This document shows, piece after piece, positions 11,401 through 23,470 of a stretch of 64,000 bases of DNA; the first letter of the stretch is position 1, and each line of letters starts with the position of its first letter. A program made the translations under genes and the position numbers. The notes under the pieces are model-generated. The model searched no databases. It was not told the DNA's origin and saw only the letters and a program-made list of their open reading frames with translations. This DNA is from Paragordius varius (Eukaryota; Nematomorpha): positions 6,448,001-6,512,000 of the forward strand of contig OZ176052.1 of NCBI GenBank assembly GCA_964247055.1, given 5' to 3'.

Positions 11401-14400
11401 CTTTTCTTTTTTATGGCCCTTAACTATTTATTATATTTTTTTTACATTTATTTTAAGTATAAATATCTATATAGCTAATAAATTTTTATCGGTATTCTAT
11501 ATAATATTTTTTGCGGCCTTTTAAATTTTTTTCGGGATTACCAATGATCTAAACTGTATAAAAATATGTTTACATCAGAATTAAATATATTTTATAAAAT
11601 TTATTATATTTGCCGTCAAACAAAAAATTTTTTGTCGGGTTTATATCTACAGCTAAATATTCTTTACTTGCAATGTAATCATTTATTTAAAAATGACAAT
11701 ATAGTTTCAATATTCTAAGTGCATTGAGTCATGCTAAAATTTAGCCTTTGTGTATTACATATAATATACCATTTTTCATGCAAAAACATCATTTTTTCAA
11801 GCAAACGCATCATTTTTTCAACCAAACGCACCATTTTTTCAAGCAAAGACAACATTTTTTCAACCAAAGACAACATTTTTTCATCCAAACGCAACATTTT
11901 TTCAAACAAAGACAACATTTTTTCAAGCAAAAACACTTTTTTTAATATTACAAAGAATTACTATTTATTGTATGGCAATTTAATTATAAATTATTTATTA
12001 AATTTTAAGTTAATATAATTTATTTTTAGCGTTAAATTATGATTTTTATCGTTTTATTATTAATATTTAATGGTAAATTAATTGATTTTCAAACATTTTG
12101 ATTTTGCCCATAAATTGCCTTATTTATTTATATTAATTATATTTTTTCTACAACTTTAGTTTCACCTAATCAATCTATACGATTTGCGCTTCAAGAGTGT
12201 CTTTAAAGTTTAGAGTTGTCTATATTTATCCTATCATTTTTAACCTATTCTCTTTATTAACCTAAACTTTTAAATGAATAGAACTTTTTTTTAATAAGAA
12301 CTGTATATCCTTATTATTTCTATAAATTTTTTTAACTATATTAAAAATATCTAAGTTTTGTGGATTATTGTTTGTAATATTTATAAAACATTAAGAAAAT
12401 TATCTCGAAACAAATAAAGTTTTTTTTATTGAAATATTATTTTGATTGAAACACTAAATAAAAAAATTAGGTTAAATTTAAAAAAGATAATTACATACAA
12501 AAATAACGGTTGTATGCAAACTGCAAAAAATGGAAGGACCAACTTTAAGTGAAGGACAACTTTAAACTTTTAAAAACACTCTTGAAGCGCAAATCGTATA
12601 GATTGATTAGGTGAAAAAGTTGTAAAAGAAATTATAATTAATATAAATAAATAAGGCAATTTATGGGCAAAATCAAAATGTTTGAAAATCAATTAATTTA
12701 CCATTAAATATTGATAATAAAACGATAAAAATCATAATTTAACGCTAAAAATAAATTATATTAACTTAAAATTTAATAAATAATTTATAATTAAATTGCC
12801 ATACAATAAATAGTAATTCTTTGTAATATTAAAAAAAGTGTTTTTGCTTGAAAAAATGTTGTCTTTGTTTGAAAAAATGTTGCGTTTGGATGAAAAAATG
12901 TTGTCTTTGGTTGAAAAAATGTTGCGTTTGCTTGAAAAAATGTTGTCTTTTATGAAAAAATGTTGCATTTGCTTGAAAAGTTATTGCCTTTGCTTAAAAA
13001 AATGTTGCGTTTGCTTGAAAAAATCATGCGTTTGGTTGAAAAAATGATGTTTTTGCATGAAAAGTGGTATATAAATGTTTATAACAACCCTTTTTAAATT
13101 ATTATCGATATTGTCAAAGTGTATAATTTTTTTTAAATAAGTCTGGGGGTAACTACCCTAATTTGTATCAATATATGGTTGTATTAATATTTTATAATCA
13201 ATTATGCTAAACAGCTGATTATCATATATGGTTTTAACACTTCGATTCAAACTGGGGGATCTAAATACCCCAGGCTATATTTAAGTTGAAGTTTTTAAAA
13301 AACTACTGTAAGAAACGGTCCCAATTTAAATTTATGCTTCTATCATAATATAAATTTTATAAATAAGCCGAAATATCTAAATAAATTTTGGTTTAAAATA
13401 AGTCTTTATTTGATTTTAAAGCTAAAATGAAAGCTGATTTTTCATTCACATCTTACATTGATAGAAACAGAAAAAGTGGTTTATTTTGTATAATTTTTAA
13501 ATTTAGCTAATGCACACATGTCATGTTGACTAAATTTTTACCCTAAGGTTTTACTTAAAAATAAGTAACATCTAGTATTTTTGAATGAAATTTTTTATAT
13601 ATTTCGGTTCATTAATGTTATAAATGTGCAAATTTTTGCAATGGTTTCAATTCATTCCATAATTTTTTAATTATGTAATTTTAAACAGGCCTGGGGTATC
13701 TAACTACCTCAATTTGAATCGAAGGACTAAAATGGATGTGTTGTTTCCAAGTGTTAACTATTAAACGGTAACAGTTAAAATACGATGAAATTTGATTTAT
13801 CATTGTCTAATTTAATTTCAACTTCATATTTAAGTAATAAGATAGGTTTTAGATATGGACCAAAAAAGAAGTACGGTTACATAATAAATAAACTACATTT
13901 TTCTTTTAGATTATATTTTTCTATAAATCTTTATCCTTAACTTTTTAAGTATACTCCGTATATTTTCAATTTTAACTATATTACTATATATTTATTTATT
14001 TTTTTGGACTAATTAGATATAAATATTGCATTAATTTATTTAAATAATATTTTTTGTTTTTGGTATCTCTTCTTGTATTAGGACAAATGTCATCAATACT
14101 TTCCGTCGCTTTGCAAAATAAAAAATTTAGTTTCTACGCAATCCACAAACGCCCAAAACGCATTTGCCTGTGGTACAGGAACCGTAGATAAACAGACTTT
14201 AGAATTTCCTGAACACCATATCACTGTCATAATAAAAGAAAATTTTGAGCATACACCATTTGAACAGTTTAAATGGAATGTTGAAGACACGGTTTCAGTT
14301 GAGGGGCAAAAAGAAATCAATTCTCAGAATACCGTATTTTTAAATATTGTGTTTAATCAGATATAAGATACTTTTCCTGATAAAAGGGTAATAGAAATGT

Positions 14401-17400
14401 GTAAATATTTTGTTTTACTTATGTCAGAACAACTCTAAAGAATTTCTCATCCGAAAGTTGGAGGTGCAACGCTTACATAAGGAACAAAAAATTGATATTA
14501 CCCAAACCGTTTATCATTGCCATTTTTTGGCATGGCCTGATTTCGGGGTCCCTGACATTACGACATTCCTATCCTATTGGAAATGTATCAAATCTATTGA
14601 ACGGTCTTTAACGCAAACCTATAAGAACGAGCAGATCTGGGTAGTACACTGTAGTGCGGGTGTTGGTAGAACTGGAAGTTTGATAGCAATTGATGCATGC
14701 CTGCACAATGTATACCCATTTTTCTGAATTGTTTTTAAATATAATTATGACCAATCATAGATCATTTTAAACTAATAGCCAACACATATAATAAATTCTC
14801 CATTCGATTATAAACTCTTGAAAAATTTATGATGGTAGATATAACGTACATAAACAGAATCGTTTCACATATCATTGATATTTTCAATTTAATAATCTAT
14901 TTTTCTGTTTATTTTCAAATTTTTAGTTTAATTTTCATAAATGTCCATTATTTTTAATTTAAATTCGTATAACCAACTGCATTTATACCAAAATTGCAAA
15001 GTTGGATATATATACGAAATCGATATGTGAAAACCCCAAGTCAAATAGTTGTGTCGTACTGATGAGTGCTAACAAGCACGAAACTAATCTACGATTACTA
15101 TTGACGAAAGGGTTTCACATATCGTTTATAATTTCTGTTAATAATCATCTTTCAATTAATTTTCTATTTTTCGATTATCATTATAATACGGATTTTACAA
15201 GTGTTATTACAAAACACAATCAATCCGTCATTTAACATTACAATAATCTATTTTCTGTTTGTTTTCCTTAAATTTACTATATCACGGAATGTTCAAGAGT
15301 TTGTGCAAAACATCATATTATAATTTTAAACTATAATTGTTATATATGGGACAGTTGCAGATTAACAAAAGTTTAGAATGTGTGGATGTTGCTAAAACGG
15401 TAATCGAAACGCGAAGATATCGTAAGGGCATGGTGCAAACAGCTGATCAACTCCGATTTATTTTTCAGCTTATATGGCATGCCTATAAAGATTATACCAA
15501 TTCCTTGGTAAAATATATTCTTTAAATTCATTTAAATAATGATTATAAAATTAAAAAATGCAGCAACGTTTTCATATTTTTTAATGCAACTTACAAAATG
15601 GTTATAATTTAATTGCACAAATAGCTCAAGGCTTTGATGCAAATTTGGCCCCTTAAAATTAGTATTTAATCTATTTAACAAAATAAATCTGTTCTACCTA
15701 AAATAACCATTTTTCAACAAAAAAATTATTATAATTGGCCCAATAAAATTATATGCCTCATGCATAAATGGCCATTTAAAATCCCAAATTTTACGTCTTC
15801 CATACTATAGGATACTGTGTAAATGAAGTATCCAACACGCGACCCTCCAAAATATTTGTGCAGCTTGCGACAAATTTAATCTAAAATTTTTCTGAATCTA
15901 AGTATTTTCTTAAAAAAATTCTGAAAAAATCGAATTATGGCAATAAAATAGCAGTTTTACAGTCTTATGTTTAAAATCTTATAAAATATTTGTTAATGGC
16001 CATGTATTTTGGGAATGCAGCTCGCGAAGCCATCTGTGTTGGATACCCCTGGTTCAAAACCTTATAGAATCAAGTGAGATATTTATAATAATATTTTTAG
16101 GGATTCTCAGAAACCACAATTTTTTTAGAGCCGTTTTAAAAGCGAAAAGAATTTCTTAAAAACAGGTTCGAGCAATTTTCGGAGGTAGAACCGCGGCTAT
16201 TTCCTCTTTTAAATCTTGATACAAACCTTGTTTACAAAAATTGTTTTAGTTTGATTTTAATCGCCACAAAGTAGCACATAAATAGACCTTTGTATTTATG
16301 TTTTTGCGGCTAATTATTCATATTCTATTGGAAAAAATTTAGACAAAAAAGAACCAAAATTATTTCTAAAAAACTGGAGCCTTAACCAAAGTGTTTTTAA
16401 AAAATAAATTTCTTCAATTTTTTTAAAAAAATGCGGAACCAGGACACCAGAAACAAAAAATTGATTTGGAATGGGATCCTGAGAATAACAGTTCGGTTGC
16501 GCTGCTTTTTACCATAATTTTTGTGAGGTCTGTCAGCAGAATTTATAGTTCTACTCGCTATGGCCCATCATAATAATTCTAATGATTAAAAATTATACGT
16601 TTATTATATCAATAATGATATTTTTCAATAATGAGTTAAATGTGAAAAATGGTCAAGCCTTTCCAAATTTTACTTCATGAAAATATGATCAATCATTTAA
16701 TATATTAATAAGGTTGACACGCAATTATAAATTACACTGGAAACATAGTGTTCTGGTTGATTTTCTTACCTCACTATTTTACTTAAACTAAAAATATAAT
16801 TCCAATCTATCCTTTCCGTATAATACAAACATAATAATTTGTTTTATATCCTTTAGATGCCCAAACTTGAGACAACTGAAAAAGTTAAGGACGTTATAAT
16901 CGTACCAATAGAAACTAAAATTGTTCCCTCAACACCACAAAAACCAGAACTGCCAATAGACGTGAAAGACACCAAGGGGATTGAAGTAAAGACTAGTAGT
17001 GTAGCTAAACCTGGCGGTGATGATACTAAAAATACATTCTTGAAGAGATTACAAGAATATAAGGATCTCATTGATCGCTATGATAAAGAAACTCAATGGC
17101 CGCAAATGTTTCAAGTTTTCGATTTTAGCATTGCATACTAACTTTTATTTTTCTGCTTTTGTTTAATAAAATATTATCTATCCTTAGAATATATCACCTG
17201 TTTATGACAAAAGCATAGTTGTTTCTGCAGGACCGCTTGTTGCTCAAAATAAGTCAAAGATTCGCCCTAATGAAACTATTCCGGGTATTTTATTTTTAAA
17301 TAATTAAATAAGGTGATAGGGCTGTGTTGACCACAATTTATCTAACCCGTTAATAATCCAAGTCATGATTATAAAAATATTTAACCTGTTAAAATTTCAG

Positions 17401-18124
17401 ATAACTCCTGTTATTGAATAATATTTTGGTAATAATATAGGCTAATTAATATTATAAAACAATGCCAACGCTATATATTTGACTTATTCTATTTTTAAAA
17501 GGCTGTTCTGTACTCGTTTAAAATTTTGTGCTCAACCACAACAGTAATAGATGTCTTTTAAATTAAATATTTTACATGGTAACAACCTTTTGGAATTAAC
17601 ATTAAAGTTCTCTTACAATCGTTTGGATGATCAAAATGCCACAAAAAATGCATATTAACATACATTATAAAATAATGTTGTACAGGGGTAACATAAGTTC
17701 TCGCAAACACTCTTTTTTGGTTTCTAATTAAGTTTTTATTATAATGGGAAATTAGAGTATGAGAAATTAGTAGAAATCTTTAACAAATATTTTTAAAGTT
17801 TCTATCCTTTTAAAAGACGATGGAATGCTGTAAAACCCTATGCAGAAGAATTGTTATAAAAATTAAAAGTTGATATTTTTCAATATCTATAGAGAGAATA
17901 CGGGTTATAAGTGACAGTTTGTACATAATTATTATAATTTAAACAAAATAGGATTAAATCACAATAATTCTTATTTTGCAGTGGCGACGCAGGCATTTGC
18001 GTGCGCCTGGCGAAGAATTTTTGATGCAAGGCTAAAAAAGCCAAGCAAAAATTTGGAAAATTTTTATAAAAATTTCACCCCCCTTAAATTTTTAGGCCCA
18101 TACAATCACCTATTCGACTCCCTT

Positions 18125-18165
<41 letters not shown>

Positions 18166-21100
18166 ACATTATTAGTATTAACTAATTTCAATAACTTTAC
18201 CTTATTAATTGATTGTACTATTGCATATCTTTTTAATTAAATTTACAAAATTAAATGAATAACCGAAGTATCTAACAATTCTTAACTATGTATACGATGC
18301 AAATTCGGATGAGTATTTTGGAAGTTTTATATATAAATTTTTTGGCGTTATTTCATTATTAGACATTTGTTAACATGTAGAGATGCCTTTTATTTTAATA
18401 GAAGCAATTTATAAAGGTCTGCTGAAATAATATTAGTGAATGCAGCTATTTTTATTGTATGCATGTATATATATACCATTTACCATTCTAATTCACCCTC
18501 AAACATTTCAAATTCATCCTAAAAAAGATGTTTTCGGCTAATATAACCTATCTTTTTTTGAAAAATATAAAAAAATATAGCTAATTTTTAATCCTATATA
18601 CATAATTTATTTTTAGGGCGAATTTGATTTGTTCAAGGGTGACTTAGAATTGTTCAGAGGTGAATTTGAATTGATCAAAGGTGAATTAGAAATGTAAATG
18701 TATATATATTTTTAAATTAAGGTGACAGTGAAGTTATTCAACTCAAAAGCGGTCTGGATTCGGGTTTTATTAATGCCACTAAAATAGATTTAAAATATCC
18801 ACATCGTTCTTACATATTGGCTCAGGTATTATTATTATAAACCTTATTATGTTACGAAACGCCATTTTTGATTTATTATTTTTATGTCTGATTGCAATTT
18901 GTCCAACAATGTAACCATATCAAAAGGGAACATAAAATTTTTACTTTATTTATATTTTTGTTAATTATTTTTTGACGTTAAAATTATTTAGAGCCCATTA
19001 GAAACCACATGGGAAAATAGTTTGTTATTAGCATGGGAACAAGAATGTTCAACCATTGTAATGCTTTGTAATTGTACGGAAAATGAAAAAGTTTTTATGA
19101 TTATTATCTTTTACTTTCTATAATGTATCACGTTTTATTTTATAGCCAATCACTACCAAACCTTTAACAGTACATTTAATAGGCGATATTAGTCTATTGA
19201 TTTTATTCAAAAATGTATGTGTTTTAGGACATGTGTTATAAATATTGGTTGGAGGATGACCCATTACTTTCTTACGAAGGCTTTTTGCTAAATTCCCCAA
19301 ATAAAGGCACAACCACCGACAAAAAATATGACCCTGCCCTGTACACTAAAATGTTTTACAATCAAACTTACAAACTCGTCAACAAAGGATTAAAATTTTC
19401 ATCCTCCATATATGATATCCGTCAGTTGGAAATTATTGATATAAAGGTTACCTATTATTGTGCTTTTACGCACGATATATTTATTTGTTCATATTTTGAG
19501 GGTAAAATTCATAAAAAATTTGATATTATAATAGTATATTGTGTGTAGTTATAGAATTATTTAATTGTAATCTTAATTCTTGTAACACATAATGTTTAAC
19601 ATAACATATTCTTTTTAAAGATGAAACAATAAAACAAGAATAGTATTTAACTGTTGGCATATCTTTTCCAAGGGTTGACTTTCAATTATAAGAAAAAATA
19701 TATAATGGTCAGGACAAGATTCAAATATTTTAAAGTATTATATTGATGAAATTTTTAAAAATTATATAAATATTAGGGTAAAAATGGGCAATTAATTCAA
19801 CATTTTTGGTTTAAATCATGGCCATTATCTTACAATTGCTTATGTTCAATCAGTAATATTAATGATAATAAAAATAACCTAATTACCACAAATAATATAA
19901 ATGTAAATGGGGTGGAATGGCAAAAATTTATAACTGATTTTAGCGATTTTTATTTGGCATACTTGGAATCGGGCGTTTTTGTATCCTTAAAGAGTAAGGT
20001 TATGGTTCATGGCAATTGTGTAGGGGAAAGGCCATCAATATTTACAATATTGGACTCATATTTGGAATTGGTAATTTTTTGATTCTTTATAGACGAAATA
20101 AAACAATATTTTTCATAAGTAATGCATTAAAATTGAAATGATCGGACAAAACGTAAAAATTTAAAGACAATTGTTTTTCAAAAGATTACTTTTTTAAACT
20201 TGATTTTTTTTAAATATAAATCCTTATTTTTAATTGCAAATTAAAAAACGGATATGTATATTGGTAACACATTTAATATATAATGGGAAAAATTAAGGTT
20301 TAAAAAGTATGGTGGTTGTCTTTTGAAAAAAATATTTGTCTTTATATTTATACATTTGTCCATAAGATATAAATTTTTACTGTAAAGGTATTTTATTTCT
20401 CATTATATTTTCCAGATCCGACGATCTCTAAATCCTATCCCTTCAGCCAAAATGAGTCTCTTAAGTGAGGCAAGAGTATTTCGCAAATCAATGATTCCCG
20501 ATGCAGAAAATTTTCAATTTCTCTTAAAATTAATTTATTCCATGAGCCTAACTCTTTACCCGAATTGGATTGTGGTATCTGCATCATCTGATATTGCAAC
20601 TTCATCAAATGACGCAAACAAAATGGATGTTAAACCAATTATTGAGGACACTCTAATTAGTTCCTACAAAAAACAATCACAAGAATGTTTGATTGAAAAG
20701 GTTCAGGGTGGTAAACTAAAAAGTATCCTAACCTTCAAAATTGAAAATAAATCAAACAAAATTGACAATGTGTCGAAAAGTGCGGAAAGTTCGAACGATT
20801 ATCTCAAGCCTGACAAATTTTTAGCAAAAGATGACAAGAAAAAATTGGAAAAATCTGTATCAGATGAAAGTAGCTCTTCCACAGACTCTGACGCCTCAAC
20901 AGTATCCGGTAAGTCTGTAGCCCCATCTAAATCCAAATCGTCAACAAATAGTTCCGAATCCGAAAGTAAAACAAGCTTAGAAAGTCAATCCAAAAAAATG
21001 AAAAATAAGAGTAAAAAACAATTGTCACCAAAAAGCAATTCGAAAACGGATATTACTTCATCACATTCCGAATCTAAAATAGTCGAAAGCCAATCTAAAA

Positions 21101-21276
21101 AATATTACTATCCAATTAAAAGATTGCGATCCCTTAATGATATTTATTTTCCTAATCAATTTGCCAGAACCCCCTACAATCCCAATACTAAAGGAATACA
21201 AACTGGTCCGTCGTTAATCATAAAAGATCCGACATATTTGGCCTATTTGGATTTGGAAATAAATTCAAGCAAATAA
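8488..21276 (+). CDS. Tandem-domain protein tyrosine phosphatase, active D1 and degenerate D2
   Basis: Exons: 8488-8916 (or an acceptor at 8464 with earlier exons unseen), 14082-14333, 14428-14709, 15361-15507, 16857-17114, 17188-17284, 18722-18825, 18992-19090, 19228-19446, 19777-20070, 20416-21276; 1013 aa from the ATG, all phases matching. D1 (about 1-370) has NRYNSIVPYD, DYINASYV, TQGPLPNTCGDFW, the WPD loop (263-265) and the P-loop VHCSAGVGRTG (Cys302, Arg308), so it should hydrolyse phosphotyrosine. D2 (about 420-770) has the fold landmarks (SGFINAT, IVMLCNCTENEK, CYKYW), but WPD is WPL (644-646) and the P-loop is HGNCVGERPS, so it should be inactive. A Ser/Lys-rich tail of about 230 residues follows. 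Tandem PTPs are normally receptors, yet no membrane segment is visible. The 5.2-kb first intron is packed with repeats. Confidence 0.9.
8949..9900. repeat. Palindromic-end repeat family P, degenerate copy A
   Basis: The left part matches the family end (ttgattcaaattggggta), and the right end near 9868-9897 matches the opposite end (aatgtgttgtattcaagtgtt). The interior is longer than in other copies, so another insertion is likely inside. It lies in intron 1 of the phosphatase gene. Confidence 0.5.
10143..11082. mobile_element. Non-autonomous DNA element with AAGGGTGGAATGATAAA termini
   Basis: The left end AAGGGTGGAATGATAAAA and the right end TTATCATTCCACCCTT are inverted repeats. Both subterminal regions carry variants of the palindromic motif cttgacttgcaagtcaag. 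No convincing 8-bp target duplication is seen. The centre has a stretch (10269-10535) open on both strands; I do not recognise either product. Confidence 0.65.
11767..13069. repeat. Large fold-back element, family F2
   Basis: A long hairpin of 1303 bp. The ends are TACCATTT... and ...AAGTGGTA, flanked by TA. Outer arms hold tandem repeats of about 20 bp containing ATTTTTTCAAGCAAA (about eight units at left, ten at right, inverted). The inner arms continue as nearly perfect inverted repeats to about 12210 and 12560, giving arms of roughly 450-500 bp around a spacer of about 350 bp. The open frames here on both strands are repeat translations. No transposase. Confidence 0.85.
13234..13757. repeat. 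Palindromic-end repeat family P, copy B
   Basis: About 524 bp with TTAACACTT and AAGTGTTAA at its ends. Just inside the left end is gggggatctaaataccccag, which folds into a small hairpin; the right end holds a related but weaker hairpin (ggggtatctaactacctc). Confidence 0.75.
14850..15290 (+). repeat. Hammerhead-bearing repeat, partial tandem
   Basis: The motif GTTTCACATATC followed by a related AT-rich tract occurs near 14868 and again near 15112, about 245 bp apart, and parts of the tract recur near 15245. This looks like a partial dimer of a small repeat whose unit contains the ribozyme at 15021-15124. The opposed relative lies at about 5105-5390. It occupies intron 3 of the phosphatase gene. 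No reverse transcriptase is seen nearby. Confidence 0.55.
15021..15124 (+). ncRNA. Hammerhead ribozyme, type I with minimal stem III (copy 1)
   Basis: The core is complete: stem I TCGTA (15054-15058) pairs with TACGA (15090-15094); CTGATGA (15059-15065); stem II GTGC-TAACAA-GCAC (15066-15079); GAAA (15080-15083); then CTAATC with the predicted cut after C15089. Stem I continues past an internal loop with TCAAATAGT (15041-15049) against ACTATTGA (15097-15104), the usual place for loop-loop contacts, and is closed by an outer inverted repeat (15021-15036 with 15110-15124). Stem III is almost absent, as in known hammerheads of satellite DNAs and Penelope-like elements. The triplet is AUC, leaving C15.2 opposite A16.2, so activity may be weak. 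Confidence 0.8.
15823..16051. mobile_element. hAT-like MITE, family H1, degenerate copy
   Basis: The right end tgtgttggatacccctg and the left gtatccaacacgcgaccctc form imperfect inverted repeats of the same type as the better preserved copy at 21519-21807. The extreme left end is decayed and no target duplication can be read. Confidence 0.5.
18127..18163. repeat. (AT)n microsatellite
   Basis: Uninterrupted AT dinucleotide run in intron 6 of the phosphatase gene. Confidence 0.95.
18474..18702. repeat. Fold-back element, family F1 (copy b)
   Basis: The left end is TACCATTTACCATTC; the right arm has four diverged gggtgaatttga units; the right end is degenerate (aaatgtatat). It ends 19 bp upstream of phosphatase exon 7 (18722), close to its 3' splice site. 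Confidence 0.75.
20129..20384. mobile_element. Tc1/mariner-like MITE (copy a)
   Basis: Inverted ends: left aaattgaaatgatcggacaa, right with ttgtccataagatataaatt followed by tttactgta. The inner inverted parts read as 'rapid' variants of caaaagacaaccatactttt. Related copies are at 26537, 39232 and 39779. It lies in intron 10 of the phosphatase gene. Confidence 0.6.
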
Positions 21277-21518
21277 ATCACTATTTTGTTATGTTTTTTC
21301 TCATAATACTTTAATTAATTAACCAAATCGTATCAGTCATTTAATGTCAACCTATAAACCTCTCACTGTTATATTTTATATAATTTATGTTATAAAATAA
21401 ATTTTATATTCATAAAAATAGTTTTTGCAGAACTTTAGCCCATAAACTACCTCGATACACAAAATCAGGGAATTTTAAGAGCCTATATATATTTAAGTTT
21501 TATGATGTTGGTGTAAAG

Positions 21519-21548
21519 CAGAATTGCCCAACATTCGCGGACCGCATT

Positions 21549-21584
<36 letters not shown>

Positions 21585-21807
21585 GCATGCATTATTAATA
21601 TTATATTAAATTTTAAACCTAAATCCTTAAAATGGAAACACAATATAACATTTTTTTCCAGTTCGCCAATTTAGACTTATTCAAAAAATTTGTTAAAGAA
21701 ATATCAATTTTATTAAGATTTGTGAGCGTATTTTGGCAAATTATGAATCCCATGTTTTTCGCGGACCGCACGAAATAATTCCGAGGGCCGCGTGATGGAC
21801 ACCCCTG
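21519..21807. mobile_element. hAT-like MITE, family H1, with perfect target duplication
   Basis: A 289-bp element flanked by the 8-bp direct repeat GTGTAAAG (21511-21518 and 21808-21815). The right terminus in reverse complement begins CAGGGGTGTCCATCACGCGG, typical of hAT ends; the left terminus is CAGAATTGCCCAAC. Subterminal GCGGACCGCA/GCGGACCGCAC repeats and a central (AT)n run are present. Non-autonomous. Confidence 0.85.
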
Positions 21808-22289
21808 GTGTAAAGGCTTAACAAATCCAAATAATCAAAACAACATCTTATTATTATATATCGATGTTGCCAACGCCTACTACATCGGAATGGCATTTAT
21901 TTCCATTTTTTAAGTCAAAGCAATATAAATAATATACTTTTAAAAATTTCATTCTGAAGTCAAAATACCTTCAATCCGTTCATGTAGATAAAACACATTT
22001 TTAAGATGCAGGCTTGCTACACAATTTTCGATAGGATGCACAAATTAAATATGACTTAAGGAAATGAGGCTACACTTTTTGACTTACCGCATTTATCCGT
22101 TTTTTATAAATTTGATTTTTTATCTAGTATTTATATATCTAGAGTATATAGAGCAAAACTATTTAGATAAAAAGTTATAAAAGCCATTTTTTCAATAACA
22201 AAATAGTGGAATCAAAGAGAAGATAAATTATGCCTTTAACAACCAATATTCAATCTCAATCTTGAGTTAATTCAGTTAAAGACAGAAAA

Positions 22290-22405
22290 AAATATTTTTA
22301 GGATAAATTCCAAATGTTTCCATGTGAAATTGAAATGTTTAATGCTGATTTTGAAATATTCAAGGGTGAAATGTTTAAAGAACAATGGTTTATTTGTAAA
22401 TGGTA
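22290..22405. repeat. Fold-back family F1, single-arm relic
   Basis: Only the right-arm type sequence is found: diverged gaaattgaaatgttta-like units ending in GTAAATGGTATA. No left partner arm is recognisable. Confidence 0.5.
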
Positions 22406-22529
22406 TATTATAATATTTGAAATATTTGACCATATCCAATTTTTTTAAATCACAAAAATAGTAGCGATACTCAATCACTAAACAATAAAAAAAACTCCCG
22501 TATGCTCGATAGTATGTTCTTGTTATAGC

Positions 22530-23470
22530 TTAGATCGAAGTCAGTGTAAATATTACGTAAGTGTAAATTCGCTAGTTTGTACGGTTCGCTTCTTTGGTCA
22601 AATTATCGATCAACGCTTTTTGCACCTACCGCGTTTTTAGAATCTTCAACTTTTTCTGACATGAGCTGATACTTTAATTTTTCGACTCTAAAAATATAGC
22701 CGAAGTAAGATTTAAATTTAAGGAATGAGCCGAATAGGAATATGTCAGGTTTAATTTCAATAATTTCGGTGTTTTTAATTTATCTTCCCAATTGATTTGA
22801 AACATTTTTTCTATCACAACACTTCAAAATTATTACATCTCCCTTCTTTAGTGTCCAACTTTCTGCGGCGTAAAGCAGCAGATTAGAGATCTAACTAACG
22901 TTATTTTGGTTTTTAATGTCATGAGATGCCGAAACTTAAGAAATTTTATCTCACTATGCCGATTGTTATTCTTCACCTGATCTTTGGGCTACTATTGATC
23001 GTACATTAAGCGCGAAAGAAATGTTTTGTAGAACTATATCAATTTCATTGTCCATGAATTATGGGGTAATGTATTGATTTTGTGAGTTTATGTGCATAAT
23101 TCCTGTTTGAAATTAATTGGTTTGACCAAATTTTTCACACTCGTTGGTAATTTATATTAGAACGGAGTTTTCCAGTAAACAAATAACAATATCATGTCGT
23201 CCGCGTAGTGGAAAGACGATATTGTTTTACCGACGATTTTAAGGCCAAACGATTTGTCTATATTTCGCATGATTCTTTCATTACGAAAATGTGGAAAAAC
23301 CTAAATATAATTAACCATTTTTCTTCGCGAGAAAGTAAAATTTTGAAATATTTATATCCATTAAATCCATATCTATATATAAAAATGTTATTGTAAGGAA
23401 TTTTCCGGATGTAAACCGATCCAGTTTCATATTCCTTTATAAATGTGCCGATCACCTGTTTTTAGAATTA
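22530..23470 (-). mobile_element. Decayed LINE (non-LTR retrotransposon) reverse-transcriptase remnant
   Basis: Read on the - strand, the order fits the 3' half of a LINE reverse transcriptase. Near 23455-23270 is a stretch like the region before the catalytic box. Near 23275-23180 is FGLKIVGKTISSFHYADDMI, with the YADD active-site motif. Near 22870 is LLLYAAESWTLKK, the usual LINE 'LYG.E.W.L' motif. Near 22720 is FGYIFRVEKLKYQL. The reading frame is broken many times, so it is dead. No endonuclease domain or poly(A) tail was identified, so the clade is not assigned. Confidence 0.75.

Larger units (their letters stand above)
21277..22529. other. Gene-free stretch downstream of the phosphatase gene
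   Basis: Holds the 3' flank of the phosphatase gene, the hAT-like MITE at 21519-21807 and a single-arm fragment of fold-back family F1 at about 22290-22405. Otherwise AT-rich sequence with no coding signal that I can defend. Confidence 0.6.

Noticed and set aside
11715-13047. Open frames with repeated LLEKML / FSSKRNIF units
   Set aside because: Same cause: F2 arm minisatellite, no start context, splice logic or conserved composition.
16160-16200. GGTTCGAGC resembling a tRNA B box
   Set aside because: No A box at the right distance and no cloverleaf.
17979-18120. Possible transposon end (cagtggcgacgcaggcattt) before the (AT)n run
   Set aside because: No matching inverted end or target duplication found, so not listed as an element.
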